Part shown: positions 53,945 to 62,115 of the stretch, piece after piece | Numbering within the stretch: position 1 is the first letter of the stretch | How the letters are laid out: each line of letters begins with the position of its first letter | Assembly: GCF_009711415.1 (NCBI RefSeq) | Contig: NZ_SMLZ01000116.1 | Span: forward strand, 363,564-427,563 | Direction of reading: 5' to 3' | DNA from: Roseibium denhamense | Lineage (GTDB): Bacteria > Pseudomonadota > Alphaproteobacteria > Rhizobiales > Stappiaceae | Length of the DNA stretch: 64,000 nt | The notes under the pieces: model-generated | What the model was told of the DNA's origin: nothing | What the model saw: only the letters and a program-made list of their open reading frames with translations | Databases searched by the model: none | Position numbers and translations under genes: made by a program

Positions 53945-54592
53945 TCAGATCTCGTCTTCAGCTACGATCCAGGTTTCCTTCAAGGCGTCAGTGCGCCACT
54001 CGCGCCAGGCTTTCGTACCTGTCATCGCGGCGCGGTACGTGGCGAAAACCGCGTGATCGGTGAGCGAATAGGTTTCAAACCGGCTGACGACTGGTGCGTA
54101 CATGGCATCTGCGATTGTGAAGGATCCAAACAAGAAAGGTCCCCCGGACGCCTCCAGGCATTCGGACCAGATGCTCAGGATACGCGCGACATCTGACTTC
54201 ACCCTATCATTGACAGCCAGTGTTTCAACGGGCCGGCGCATGTTCATCGGGCAGGCTTGCCTGAGCGCGCCAAAGCCCGAGTGCATCTCAGCTGAAATGG
54301 CACGGGCATGCGCACGTGCGCTTCTATCCTCCGGCCAAAGGCCTTTGCCGGGAAAAACATCGGCCAGATATTCCAGAATCGCCAGGCTGTCCCAAACCGT
54401 CAGCTCGCCATGCTTGAGCACCGGCACCTTCATGCTCGGCGAAAAGTCGCGGAATTCCGGATTTCCGTTCTCAAAATCAAACGGGACAAGGACCTCTTCG
54501 AAGGGAATGTCCTTTTCAACAAGCGCAATCCAGGGTCTGAATGACCAGGAAGAATAGTTTTTGTTGCCAATAAAAAGCTTGAAGTCAGACAT
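53945..54592 (-). CDS. Glutathione S-transferase family protein
   Basis: This 215-residue GST has a thioredoxin-fold N-terminal domain (LFIGNKNYSSWSFRPWIALV, where the Ser/Tyr pair would contact glutathione, and MKVPVLKHGELTVWDSLAI with the Pro-Val-Leu cis-Pro signature). The all-helical C-terminal domain contains PEDRSARAHARAISAEMHSG. The start at ATG 54592 follows AGGAG. It resembles the YfcF/zeta-like group. The physiological substrate is unknown. Confidence 0.9.
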   Translation of the reverse strand: MSDFKLFIGNKNYSSWSFRPWIALVEKDIPFEEVLVPFDFENGNPEFRDFSPSMKVPVLKHGELTVWDSLAILEYLADVFPGKGLWPEDRSARAHARAISAEMHSGFGALRQACPMNMRRPVETLAVNDRVKSDVARILSIWSECLEASGGPFLFGSFTIADAMYAPVVSRFETYSLTDHAVFATYRAAMTGTKAWREWRTDALKETWIVAEDEI

Positions 54593-54975
54593 CCATATCT
54601 CCTGATTGGATTGCAACTCGACCACTGGCAGCGAGCCTTGTCTGCATCTGATTAGGGCCGTTTGATTTCTTCATCAAATTCAATCCTTTCATGAGAACCA
54701 TTCAGATCGTGGATGGGTAAAGGCCCCCTACCGCTGAGGAAGGATCCCCAATTGCGCAGGGTCCTTGCCCGCTGGAAAATTCATCCTCTTCCATCGGCAT
54801 ATTTGTCATTCCCTTGCGGAACACTCTGTTTGCCTGAAAAAAATGCATTACTGGCCTGTGATTTTTTCGCAGGCACGCTTGAAATTTGGTTCGGAATGTA
54901 TGGAATAGTGCGGCCGGGCGAAAAGGCGGGACAAACCTGCCATAAGACCCAAACAAGATATTTAGGGGAATGAAT
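54593..54975. other. Intergenic region upstream of the ABC importer operon
   Basis: About 380 bp lie between the divergent GST gene and the binding-protein gene. It should hold both promoters. A TTTGAT/ATCAAA inverted repeat lies at 54661-54678. No coding frame or RNA gene was recognised. Confidence 0.4.
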
Positions 54976-55752
54976 ATGCGTTTTGTGCGTATGGCTGCAG
55001 CTGCAGTCGCCGTTCTGGCTGCCGTGGGCGGTGCTCAGGCTAAAGACTGGTCCAAGGTCCGTATCGGCACCGAAGGCGCCTATCCTCCGTTCAACTCCCT
55101 GACCGCTGACGGTCAGCTGGTCGGTTTCGACATCGATATTGCAAATGCCCTTTGCGCGGAAATGAAGGTCGAGTGTGAATTCGTCACCTCTGATTGGGAC
55201 GGCATCATTCCGGGCCTTCAGGCTGGCAAATTTGACGCCATCATCGCGTCCATGTCGATCACCGAAGAGCGTAAGCAAAAGGTCGATTTCACCAACAAAT
55301 ACTACAACACACCGCCGGCAATTGCCGTGCCGAAAGATTCGTCCATCGCCGGTACGTCCGCTGCCGATCTGGACGGTGTAGCCCTTGGTGCTCAGTCTTC
55401 CACGACACACTCCAACTACGCTGAAGAAAAACTCAGCGGTGCGGAACTGAAGCTCTACCCGACCCCGGATGAGTACAAGCTCGACATTTCAAGCGGCCGT
55501 ATCGACGCTGTAATCGACGATGTCGTTGTGCTGTCCGATTGGCTGGCGACAGACGATGGCGCATGCTGCAAGCTGCTCGGTACCCTGACACCGGATCCGG
55601 TCATCAACGGTGAAGGCGCCGGTATCGCGATCCGTAAGGAAGACGGCGAGCTGAAGGCCAAATTCAACGAAGCCATCGCGGCCATCCTCGCCAACGGAAA
55701 GTACAAGGAAATCAACGACAAGTACTTCTCGTTCGACGTTTACGGCGGCTGA
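54976..55752 (+). CDS. Polar amino acid ABC transporter periplasmic binding protein
   Basis: This 258-residue family-3 solute-binding protein has a signal peptide (VRMAAAAVAVLAAVGGAQA) and the lobe motifs RIGTEGAYPPFNSLTADG, VGFDIDIANALCAEM, WDGIIPGLQAGKFDAIIASM, SITEERKQKVDFTNKYYNTP and YKLDISSGRIDAVIDD. It resembles HisJ/ArtJ/LAO-binding proteins, so lysine, arginine, ornithine or histidine are likely, but the pocket cannot be read reliably by eye. I use ATG 54976, better spaced from AGGGGA than the ATG six bases before. Two permease genes follow after a hairpin. Confidence 0.9.
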   Translation: MRFVRMAAAAVAVLAAVGGAQAKDWSKVRIGTEGAYPPFNSLTADGQLVGFDIDIANALCAEMKVECEFVTSDWDGIIPGLQAGKFDAIIASMSITEERKQKVDFTNKYYNTPPAIAVPKDSSIAGTSAADLDGVALGAQSSTTHSNYAEEKLSGAELKLYPTPDEYKLDISSGRIDAVIDDVVVLSDWLATDDGACCKLLGTLTPDPVINGEGAGIAIRKEDGELKAKFNEAIAAILANGKYKEINDKYFSFDVYGG

Positions 55753-55772
55753 TTTTTCCGTTTGCTGAACAA

Positions 55773-55799
55773 GGCATGGCACGGTCTCCGTGCCGTGCC
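55773..55799 (+). repeat. Intercistronic hairpin between binding-protein and permease genes
   Basis: GGCATGGCACGG pairs with CCGTGCCGTGCC around TCT, a twelve-pair stem with one wobble, starting 20 bases after the binding-protein stop. Such hairpins protect upstream mRNA and let binding protein be made in excess over permeases. Confidence 0.65.
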
Positions 55800-55884
55800 G
55801 CATGTGTAAAACCGAAAGGTTTTGCCATCCGGCCTGAGGGGCGGCCGGGAAAACAACAACAAGAACAGAAAGACGCGCCAGCTT

Positions 55885-56598
55885 ATGAATGAAGCTTTGA
55901 CGCTACTCTCTTTCGGGGAAATGGGCTGGGGCGATACGATTGCCTGGGGCGTGTTCATCACCGTGACCCTGGCCCTAGCGACACTGCCATTTGGTCTCGT
56001 GCTGGGCTTTATCATCGCGCTTGCGAAAAAGTCCGAAGAGCCGAGCCTCAGAATGGCGGCGAATGTCTACACCACGATTTTCCGGGGCCTGCCCGAACTT
56101 CTGACGCTTTTCCTCGTGTATTTCGGCATCTCGATCGCGATCCGGAACGGTCTTCAGCTTCTTGGATACGACATCTATATCGAGGTCAATTCATTCGTTG
56201 CCGGCATGGCAGCGCTTGCCCTGGTGTTTTCGTCTTATGCATCGGAGGCTTTTCTCTCTGCCTTCCGCGGCATTCCTCAGGGGCAATATGAAGGTGGCTA
56301 CGCGCTTGGCCTGACACGGTTCAAGACCCTGCGTCTCGTTATCTTTCCGCAACTGGTCCGTCTCGCCCTGCCCGCGCTCGGCAATCTCTGGCTGATCCTC
56401 CTGAAGGAAACATCGCTTGTTTCCGTCATAGGGCTTTCCGACCTGGTGCGTGAAGCTGGCATTGCCGCCCGTGTCACGAAGGAACCCTTCCTGTTCTTCG
56501 GCGTTGCCTGCCTGATTTATCTCGTGCTGGCAATGATCTCCTCCGGTGGCCTGACCGCGATTGAACGCTGGTCGAAACGGGGAGATGCAACACGATGA
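55885..56598 (+). CDS. Amino acid ABC transporter permease (HisQ type)
   Basis: This 237-residue inner-membrane permease has the polar amino acid (HisM) domain. Features are WGVFITVTLALATLPFGLVL in helix 1, TTIFRGLPELLTLFLVYFGI, the coupling-helix EAA-like loop FRGIPQGQYEGGYALGLTRF, and LRLVIFPQLVRLALPALGN. A weak ribosome site precedes ATG 55885. The second permease starts inside its stop (ATGA), so they form the heterodimer of the importer. No ATPase gene follows. Confidence 0.92.
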   Translation: MNEALTLLSFGEMGWGDTIAWGVFITVTLALATLPFGLVLGFIIALAKKSEEPSLRMAANVYTTIFRGLPELLTLFLVYFGISIAIRNGLQLLGYDIYIEVNSFVAGMAALALVFSSYASEAFLSAFRGIPQGQYEGGYALGLTRFKTLRLVIFPQLVRLALPALGNLWLILLKETSLVSVIGLSDLVREAGIAARVTKEPFLFFGVACLIYLVLAMISSGGLTAIERWSKRGDATR

Positions 56599-57422
56599 TT
56601 GCCGCAAACCCCGAAACAAGCGCACAGCGCCCGCCTGCAGCTCCCAAGAAGTGGACCAATGCCCGAATTGCAGGCCATGTTCTCATGGCCCTGTGGATCG
56701 TCTCCGGCGCTTATCTGGTCTATTTTCTGGCCTCGAATATCGTCAGTCCGTTCTTTCAAAAATACTGGCCGGAATATATCGATGGCTTCATAGTCACCGT
56801 TCAGATCGTGAGCTTGTCGCTGTTGATCGGCGCCCTGCTCTCGATCCCGATTGCCGCCGCCCGGGCCTCGTCCTGGAAGATCTTCAATTGGCCGGCCTAC
56901 GGCTATGTCTATTTCTTCCGCGGAACGCCTCTGCTTGCGCAGACTTTCCTGATTTATTACGGCGCTGGCTCCTTCCGGGCCGAACTGGAGGCCGTTGGCC
57001 TTTGGACCTTTTTCCGCGAAGCCTGGTACTGCGTGATCTTCGCGTTTTCCATGAACACGGCGGCCTATCAGGCCGAAATCTTGCGCGGGGCGATTGAGAA
57101 CGTACCGAAGGGTCAATGGGAAGGCGCGGCTGCCCTTGGCATTTCCAAACCGGTCGCCTTTTTTAAAGTGATCCTCCCACAGGCCATGATGGTGGCGCTC
57201 CGTCCCTATGGCAACGAGATCATCCTGATGATCAAGGGCTCGGCCATCGCATCCATCGTCACGATCTACGATCTCATGGGCGAAACGCGCCGTGCCTATT
57301 CGCGCTCCTACGATTTCCAGGCCTACATCTGGGCGGCGGTCGCCTATCTGATGATCGTGGAGACCCTGCGCCGGATCTGGGACAAGATCGAAGAGCGGCT
57401 CACCCGCCATTTGAAGAGGTAA
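56595..57422 (+). CDS. Amino acid ABC transporter permease (HisM type)
   Basis: This 275-residue permease has a ~45-residue cytoplasmic start (AAPKKWTNARIAGHVLMALW) and the same permease fold as its partner. Features include DGFIVTVQIVSLSLLIGALL, VYFFRGTPLLAQTFLIYYGA, the coupling loop IENVPKGQWEGAAALGIS and VILPQAMMVALRPYGNEIIL. It overlaps the HisQ-type gene by four bases. Downstream, 160 bp away, is a PLP enzyme gene rather than the expected ATPase gene. Confidence 0.92.
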   Translation: MIAANPETSAQRPPAAPKKWTNARIAGHVLMALWIVSGAYLVYFLASNIVSPFFQKYWPEYIDGFIVTVQIVSLSLLIGALLSIPIAAARASSWKIFNWPAYGYVYFFRGTPLLAQTFLIYYGAGSFRAELEAVGLWTFFREAWYCVIFAFSMNTAAYQAEILRGAIENVPKGQWEGAAALGISKPVAFFKVILPQAMMVALRPYGNEIILMIKGSAIASIVTIYDLMGETRRAYSRSYDFQAYIWAAVAYLMIVETLRRIWDKIEERLTRHLKR

Positions 57423-57582
57423 GGACCTGAACTTCCGGTGCCGGACCCGGCACCGGAGATCATTCATCCGGCGCTCCCAGCCGTCTCTCATCCTATGTCT
57501 CCTTGCGGAGGGGTCCTGTGGGATGAGAGAAAACCGGAATTCATATCGAAACGCCCCCTCATAATCTTTCAGCGTTGGTCCC

Positions 57583-58749
57583 ATGACAAAATCCCCTTTC
57601 AAGATCTCCGGCCTTCATTCAGACAGCCTGCTGGCCCATGGCGGCGGCGGGTTTGATGCGGCAACAGGGGCCGTTGTCCCGCCGATTCCGGTTGCAACGA
57701 CATTCGTACGGGACGAGGCTTATGAACTCGTCAGCTCCAGCCACCTTTACAGCCGGGATGACAATGATCTTTTCCGCAAGACCGAGGGCCTGATTGCGCA
57801 GCTGGAAGGCGGTGCGGAAAGCCGCTTGTTCGCCTCCGGCATGGCCGCTGTTGCTGCGGTTGCCCGCTGTGTGAAACCAGGCGGCACGCTTCTGGTCCAA
57901 AGCGGGATCTATTGGGGCACCACGCTGTTCCTGCGCAAACTCTGCGCCCGCACCAACATTGCCCTGATCGAGGCCGATGCCACGGATCCATCGGCTTTTT
58001 CCGACGAGTTGTCGGTGACGAAGCCGGACCTGGTCTGGCTGGAAGTGCCAAGCAATCCGTTTCTGGATGTTGCGGATATCCAGGAGATTGCAAAGCTTTG
58101 CCAAGGGGCCGGGGCACTGCTCGCGGTCGATGCAACGGCAGCCACACCGCTTGTTCTAAAGCCCCTGGCGCTCGGGGCGGATCTCGTGATGCATTCTGCG
58201 ACAAAGGCCCTGAACGGCCACTCGGATGTTCTGGGCGGTGTCGTGACCACCAAAGATCCTGATAGCGAAGCCTGGGCGTTTCTGACCGAAGAACGCAAAC
58301 TCGGCGGCGCGGTCATGGGATCCTTTGAAGCTTGGCTTCTGTTACGGGGCCTGCGCACGCTGAGCCTGCGCGTGGAACGCATGAATACAAATACGCAAAA
58401 ACTTGCGGAGCACCTGAAGGGCCATGCAGCCATCGCCGAGGTGCTCTATCCGGGGCTTGAGAGCCACTCCCAGCACACCCTCGCAAAGTCCATGATGACC
58501 GGCGGTTTCGGCTCGCTCATGTCGATCCGGATCAAGGGGGGCAGGAAGGTGGCCATGAGAACCGTCGGTGCCCTGGACCTGTTTCAAAGGGCAACCTCTC
58601 TTGGCGGTGTGGAGAGCCTTGTCGAGCATCGCCAGACAATTGAGGGCGATGCGTCAGGCATTCCAGATGATCTGCTGCGGCTGTCCATCGGCATTGAACA
58701 TATCAGCGATCTCATTGCCGACCTTGATCAAGCGCTCGGCGGCCTATAA
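57583..58749 (+). CDS. Trans-sulfuration-type PLP enzyme (cystathionine beta-lyase-like)
   Basis: This 388-residue Cys/Met metabolism PLP enzyme has LHSDSLLAHGGGGFDAATGA, GAVVPPIPVATTF, the cofactor loop LFASGMAAVAAVARCVKPGG, VWLEVPSNPFLDVADI, the Schiff-base Lys in HSATKALNGHSDVLGGVVTT and the terminal TSLGGVESLVEHRQT. The usual NPT after YSR is replaced by DDNDLF. The family includes cystathionine beta-lyase (MetC), gamma-synthase and methionine gamma-lyase. I favour a beta- or gamma-lyase but cannot fix which. It lies between an amino acid importer and a LysE exporter on the same strand. Confidence 0.87.
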   Translation: MTKSPFKISGLHSDSLLAHGGGGFDAATGAVVPPIPVATTFVRDEAYELVSSSHLYSRDDNDLFRKTEGLIAQLEGGAESRLFASGMAAVAAVARCVKPGGTLLVQSGIYWGTTLFLRKLCARTNIALIEADATDPSAFSDELSVTKPDLVWLEVPSNPFLDVADIQEIAKLCQGAGALLAVDATAATPLVLKPLALGADLVMHSATKALNGHSDVLGGVVTTKDPDSEAWAFLTEERKLGGAVMGSFEAWLLLRGLRTLSLRVERMNTNTQKLAEHLKGHAAIAEVLYPGLESHSQHTLAKSMMTGGFGSLMSIRIKGGRKVAMRTVGALDLFQRATSLGGVESLVEHRQTIEGDASGIPDDLLRLSIGIEHISDLIADLDQALGGL

Positions 58750-58833
58750 CCGGAAAGGACGGGCTGTGGCCGGACGGTAGCTTCGCTCCGGTCTTCCGGC
58801 AGGCCGGGACGGGTTCAGGAGGGAGACGGCAGA

Positions 58834-59424
58834 ATGATCACCTTTGCACTGGCTGTTTTCTTTTTGATCATCACCCCCGGGCCGGGCGTTCTGTCCGTTG
58901 CCGGTGTCGGATCGGCCTTCGGGTTCAACCACGGTGCGCGCTATATCGGCGGATTGTTCGTTGGCACCAATCTTGTTGCCATTGCCGTCGTCTCGGGCAT
59001 GGCAACCGTGATCCTTGCGAACGAGAACATCCGCGCCATCCTTCTGATCGCCTCAACCCTCTACCTTCTTTATCTTGCCTACCGGATTGCCTTTGCAGGC
59101 GCCCGCATTGCCTTCAAGGAGGCGCCGAGTGCACCGGGCTTCTGGGCCGGTGTCACACTTCAGCTGGTCAATCCGAAAGCCTATGCGGTGAACACGACGC
59201 TCATAACCGGCTTTGCATTTCTGCCATCTAGTCTCATCGCAGAAACACTGCTCAAGTTTCTGATCATGAACCTGATTTGGGTGCCGATCCATTTTGTCTG
59301 GCTTTATGCCGGCATGACCGTGCACCGGCTCAATCTTGCCCCGCATATTCAGCGCCGCGTCAATATTGCGATGGCCATCTCCATGCTGCTCGTGGTGGGG
59401 CTGGCCCTTGCCGCGCCGAAGTAA
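58834..59424 (+). CDS. LysE-family amino acid exporter
   Basis: This 196-residue membrane protein has about six helices with the family signature ITPGPGVLSVAGVGSAFGFN, helix-3 STLYLLYLAYRIAFAGARIA and VTLQLVNPKAYAVNTTLITG. It follows the trans-sulfuration enzyme gene by 84 bp on the same strand, so it may remove the amino acid product or a toxic analogue, but this is inference. It is distinct in sequence from the LysE member near 29.4 kb. It converges with a LysR gene across 14 bp. Confidence 0.88.
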   Translation: MITFALAVFFLIITPGPGVLSVAGVGSAFGFNHGARYIGGLFVGTNLVAIAVVSGMATVILANENIRAILLIASTLYLLYLAYRIAFAGARIAFKEAPSAPGFWAGVTLQLVNPKAYAVNTTLITGFAFLPSSLIAETLLKFLIMNLIWVPIHFVWLYAGMTVHRLNLAPHIQRRVNIAMAISMLLVVGLALAAPK

Positions 59425-59438
59425 AACAGATGCTCCGC

Positions 59439-60317
59439 TCAACTGTCCTTCAGAGAGCGCAACCATTTCACAAAGGCCTTCATCGCGGGACGCTGCACAC
59501 CGGGCCGGGTGACGATGTGATAGCCGTTCGTACTTTGCCGCAAGTCTTCAAACAGCACCCGGATGACCCCATCCTCGATTTCGGACTGGATGAATGTTTT
59601 CGCCATCGCCGTGATGCCGTGACCTTTTTTCACCCCGTCGAGGATCATGTAACCCGGCAAGTGCGAAATGTTCAGCCGGGACGGTGCGACCACGCCCTGA
59701 CGTTCCAGCCATAGGGCAATTTCATTGGTACCGAACTCCTGAAGCCACGGAAACCGGATCAGATCTTCCGGCGCAAAGGTTTCCTGGTCGCCCACCAGGC
59801 AAGTCGCTCCGACAACGACATAATTGCTGTGAACCAGCATCTCCGCCTCGAGCCCCGGCCAATTCCCGGCCCCGTACCGTATGGCAAGGTCTACCCCGCC
59901 CGGCTCAAACGGCACTACATAAGGGGATGGGTTGATCATCAGATCAATATCAGGGTGCTTGGCGCGGAAGTCCGATATCCGCGGCATCAGCCAGCCCACC
60001 GCAAAGGACGGCGTGGTGGTGATGTTGATCGGGCGGGCATCATCGGCCCCGGACACCTTGTGAACCGCTTCCTGGATGGACTCAAAGCCGCTTTTGAGCC
60101 CTTCAAAAAGAACGGTCCCTTCCGGGGTCAGGACGACGCCCCGCCCTTCCCGCTGGATCAGCGCAACGCCAAGGTGTTTTTCAAGGCCGCGCACCTGCTG
60201 GCTTACCGCTGCATGCGTAACGTTCAGTTCCCGGCCAGCGGCCGACAGGCTGTTGCTTGAAGCGACGGCACAAAAGGCCCGCAAACTGCTTAGTGACGGT
60301 ATGGAGCGCCAATCCAT
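59439..60317 (-). CDS. LysR-family regulator (GcvA-like)
   Basis: This 292-residue LysR protein has the N-terminal pattern of GcvA-type members: SLSSLRAFCAVASSNSLSAA, GRELNVTHAAVSQQVRGLEK and REGRGVVLTPEGTVLFEGL. The effector domain starts near INITTTPSFAVGWLMPRISD and contains VDLAIRYGAGNWPGLEAEM. It converges with the LysE gene and is divergent from a 50-residue protein gene 100 bp away. Targets may include either neighbour. Confidence 0.92.
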   Translation of the reverse strand: MDWRSIPSLSSLRAFCAVASSNSLSAAGRELNVTHAAVSQQVRGLEKHLGVALIQREGRGVVLTPEGTVLFEGLKSGFESIQEAVHKVSGADDARPINITTTPSFAVGWLMPRISDFRAKHPDIDLMINPSPYVVPFEPGGVDLAIRYGAGNWPGLEAEMLVHSNYVVVGATCLVGDQETFAPEDLIRFPWLQEFGTNEIALWLERQGVVAPSRLNISHLPGYMILDGVKKGHGITAMAKTFIQSEIEDGVIRVLFEDLRQSTNGYHIVTRPGVQRPAMKAFVKWLRSLKDS

Positions 60318-60417
60318 TTGTTAGTTGACCTTATATTTTGAAATTCTTACTGACTCGCAGTTTCCGCACTCAATCGGCATATTCACAGCATACAAACCAG
60401 CACGAGGATGTAAGCAC

Positions 60418-60570
60418 ATGTTAGACATTTATGCACGCTCCTTCCTGGAGGCAAGCCGTTTCACTCCGTCCACACGGATTGACCCGCGCACGCAGCGCCA
60501 CCTTGATAAGGACGCCGAAAAACGTGAGCGGCACACCCGTCTGTGGCGCCGGGGGCCGTACTGGATCTAA
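60418..60570 (+). CDS. Small hypothetical protein, 50 residues
   Basis: This short, basic and cytoplasmic protein starts LDIYARSFLEASRFTPST and ends RRGPYWI. I do not recognise a family; the many Arg/Lys and Asp residues (DKDAEKRERHTRLWRR) suggest a nucleic-acid- or protein-binding role. ATG 60418 follows GAGGATG at a suitable distance; a longer frame from 60325 lacks a ribosome site. It is divergent from the LysR gene and followed by a hairpin. Confidence 0.6.
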   Translation: MLDIYARSFLEASRFTPSTRIDPRTQRHLDKDAEKRERHTRLWRRGPYWI

Positions 60571-60621
60571 GCTGACAGGACGCGGCAAATGCCCTAAAAC
60601 CATGGGACAGTTTCAAACGAC

Positions 60622-60645
60622 AGGCCCGGCAGCCATGCCGGGCCT
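60622..60645 (+). terminator. Hairpin between the small protein gene and the dehydrogenase gene
   Basis: AGGCCCGGCA and TGCCGGGCCT form a perfect ten-base stem with loop GCCA, followed by TTG. It ends nine bases before the ribosome site of the next gene. It could terminate the short upstream message or modulate the dehydrogenase leader. Confidence 0.6.
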
Positions 60646-60666
60646 TTGCCTGTAGGGGAGCATTTC

Positions 60667-61545
60667 ATGGCAAAGGTTGCATTCATCGGTCTTGGCGTAA
60701 TGGGATATCCAATGGCCGGATACCTGAAAACCAAGGGTGGACATGAGGTTACAGTCTATAACCGCACAACCGCCAAGGCGGAAAAGTGGGCCGCGGAATA
60801 TGGTGGCGGCTTTGCCAAGACGCCCAGGGAAGCTGCCGAAGGGTGTGATTTCGTCTTCTCTTGTGTCGGCAATGACGATGACCTGCGCTTTGTGACGACA
60901 GGACCCGACGGCGCCTTTCATGGCTTGAAGCAAGGGGCCATCTTTGTCGATAACACAACCGCCTCCGCCGGAGTTGCCCGCGAACTCTATGCGGTGGCCA
61001 CGGAAAAGGGCTGCGGCTTCATCGATGCGCCGGTCTCCGGAGGGCAAGCCGGAGCGGAGAACGGTGTTCTTACCGTGATGTGCGGCGGCGATGATGATGT
61101 CTTTGACAAGGCCAAGCCGGTCATCGAGTGCTTTTCCAAATTCGTTGGCCTGATGGGTCCAAGTGGCGCCGGGCAGCTGACAAAGATGTGCAACCAGATC
61201 TGTATTGCCGGTCTCGTTCAGGGGCTGTCGGAGGCCATCCATTTTGCCGAAAAGGCCGGGCTTGACGTCGAAAAGGTGATTTCCGCCATTCGCGGCGGGG
61301 CTGCCCAGTCCTGGCAGATGGAAAACCGTTGGGAGACCATGCATCAGGGCAAGTTCGATTATGGCTTTGCGGTCGACTGGATGCGCAAGGATCTGGGAAT
61401 CTGCCTGAAAACCGCCAGCGACACCGGCGCACGCTTGCCCGTTACGGCCCTGGTCGATCAGTTCTACGCGGAAGTCCAGGCCATGGGCGGAAACCGCTGG
61501 GACACGTCCAGCCTGATCGCAAGACTACGGAATGCCGGATCTTAG
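60667..61545 (+). CDS. NAD(P)-dependent beta-hydroxyacid dehydrogenase (3-hydroxyisobutyrate dehydrogenase family)
   Basis: This 292-residue enzyme has an N-terminal Rossmann domain (KVAFIGLGVMGYPMAGYL), the family substrate motif DAPVSGGQAGAENGVLT, and the catalytic Lys in SGAGQLTKMCNQ. The C-terminal helical domain ends in YAEVQAMGGNRWDTSSLI. The group includes 3-hydroxyisobutyrate dehydrogenase (MmsB), tartronate semialdehyde reductase and glyoxylate/succinic-semialdehyde reductases. No valine-degradation genes are adjacent, so the exact substrate is open. GGGGAG precedes ATG 60667. A terminator follows. Confidence 0.9.
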   Translation: MAKVAFIGLGVMGYPMAGYLKTKGGHEVTVYNRTTAKAEKWAAEYGGGFAKTPREAAEGCDFVFSCVGNDDDLRFVTTGPDGAFHGLKQGAIFVDNTTASAGVARELYAVATEKGCGFIDAPVSGGQAGAENGVLTVMCGGDDDVFDKAKPVIECFSKFVGLMGPSGAGQLTKMCNQICIAGLVQGLSEAIHFAEKAGLDVEKVISAIRGGAAQSWQMENRWETMHQGKFDYGFAVDWMRKDLGICLKTASDTGARLPVTALVDQFYAEVQAMGGNRWDTSSLIARLRNAGS

Positions 61546-61566
61546 ACTGTCTTAGGGCTTTAGCGC

Positions 61567-61604
61567 GTTAAGGGCGGGTTTCCGGCTCGCCCTTAACCAT
61601 TTTT
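61567..61604 (+). terminator. Terminator of the dehydrogenase gene, overlapping the convergent gene end
   Basis: GTTAAGGGCG and CGCCCTTAAC form a perfect ten-base stem with an 11-base loop, then CATTTTT. The stem covers the last codons of the minus-strand gene that ends at 61568. It is a good Rho-independent terminator for the plus-strand gene. Confidence 0.7.
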
Positions 61605-62113
61605 CCCGTTTCATACTTGAAAATATTCGCGCAAATTTTTCCAAAGCTGTCGGACATGACCGTGAAGGTCAGTGGATCCGTGAGCTTATCCTGATCACTG
61701 AACATCTCGACACATTGCGCCCGCCAAAACAAAAAACGCTCCGGGTCGGCGCGCCGTTGCGAAGCCTGGATATAGGACAGAAATAAAGACAGCGAAAAAG
61801 CAAATACGCAGACAGAAACAAGAGCCCCGCTGTGCGGCTGAGAGTCAGAATCAGCCTTTTTGTGCAGATCGGTCGCAAATATCCAAACGACGACTCCGCC
61901 CAGCAACCCTAATACAGCGGCTGTGATCTCACCGACCGCCCCTTCCCGGCTCAAGCCGCCGAGAACTCCAACCGTTGCGCCTAGAGCCGTCAGGCCAAGC
62001 AGCACGACAAAGATTTGGCCCAGCAGCTTGCGATGAACAAAGGCAATAAGCGGAAACCAAACAACCAGGGTGATGCCCAAACAAACCAGGGCCCAGAGCC
62101 AGAAGATACCCAC
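61568..62113 (-). CDS. Hypothetical membrane protein, four helices
   Basis: This 181-residue protein has hydrophobic segments at ~5-25 (LWALVCLGITLVVWFPLIAF), ~32-52 (LGQIFVVLLGLTALGATVGV), ~62-82 (ITAAVLGLLGGVVVWIFATD) and ~95-115 (GALVSVCVFAFSLSLFLSYI). A ~65-residue soluble tail with two Cys ends in KGEPETRP. I recognise no family. It starts two bases after the preceding gene, so the two form a unit of unknown role in the envelope. Confidence 0.72.
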   Translation of the reverse strand: MGIFWLWALVCLGITLVVWFPLIAFVHRKLLGQIFVVLLGLTALGATVGVLGGLSREGAVGEITAAVLGLLGGVVVWIFATDLHKKADSDSQPHSGALVSVCVFAFSLSLFLSYIQASQRRADPERFLFWRAQCVEMFSDQDKLTDPLTFTVMSDSFGKICANIFKYETGKMVKGEPETRP

Positions 62114-62115
62114 CG

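Noticed and set aside
59439-60417. Glycine cleavage regulator GcvA with its own operon
   Set aside because: The helix-turn-helix is GcvA-like, but no gcv genes are nearby and the resemblance is common to a large LysR clade.
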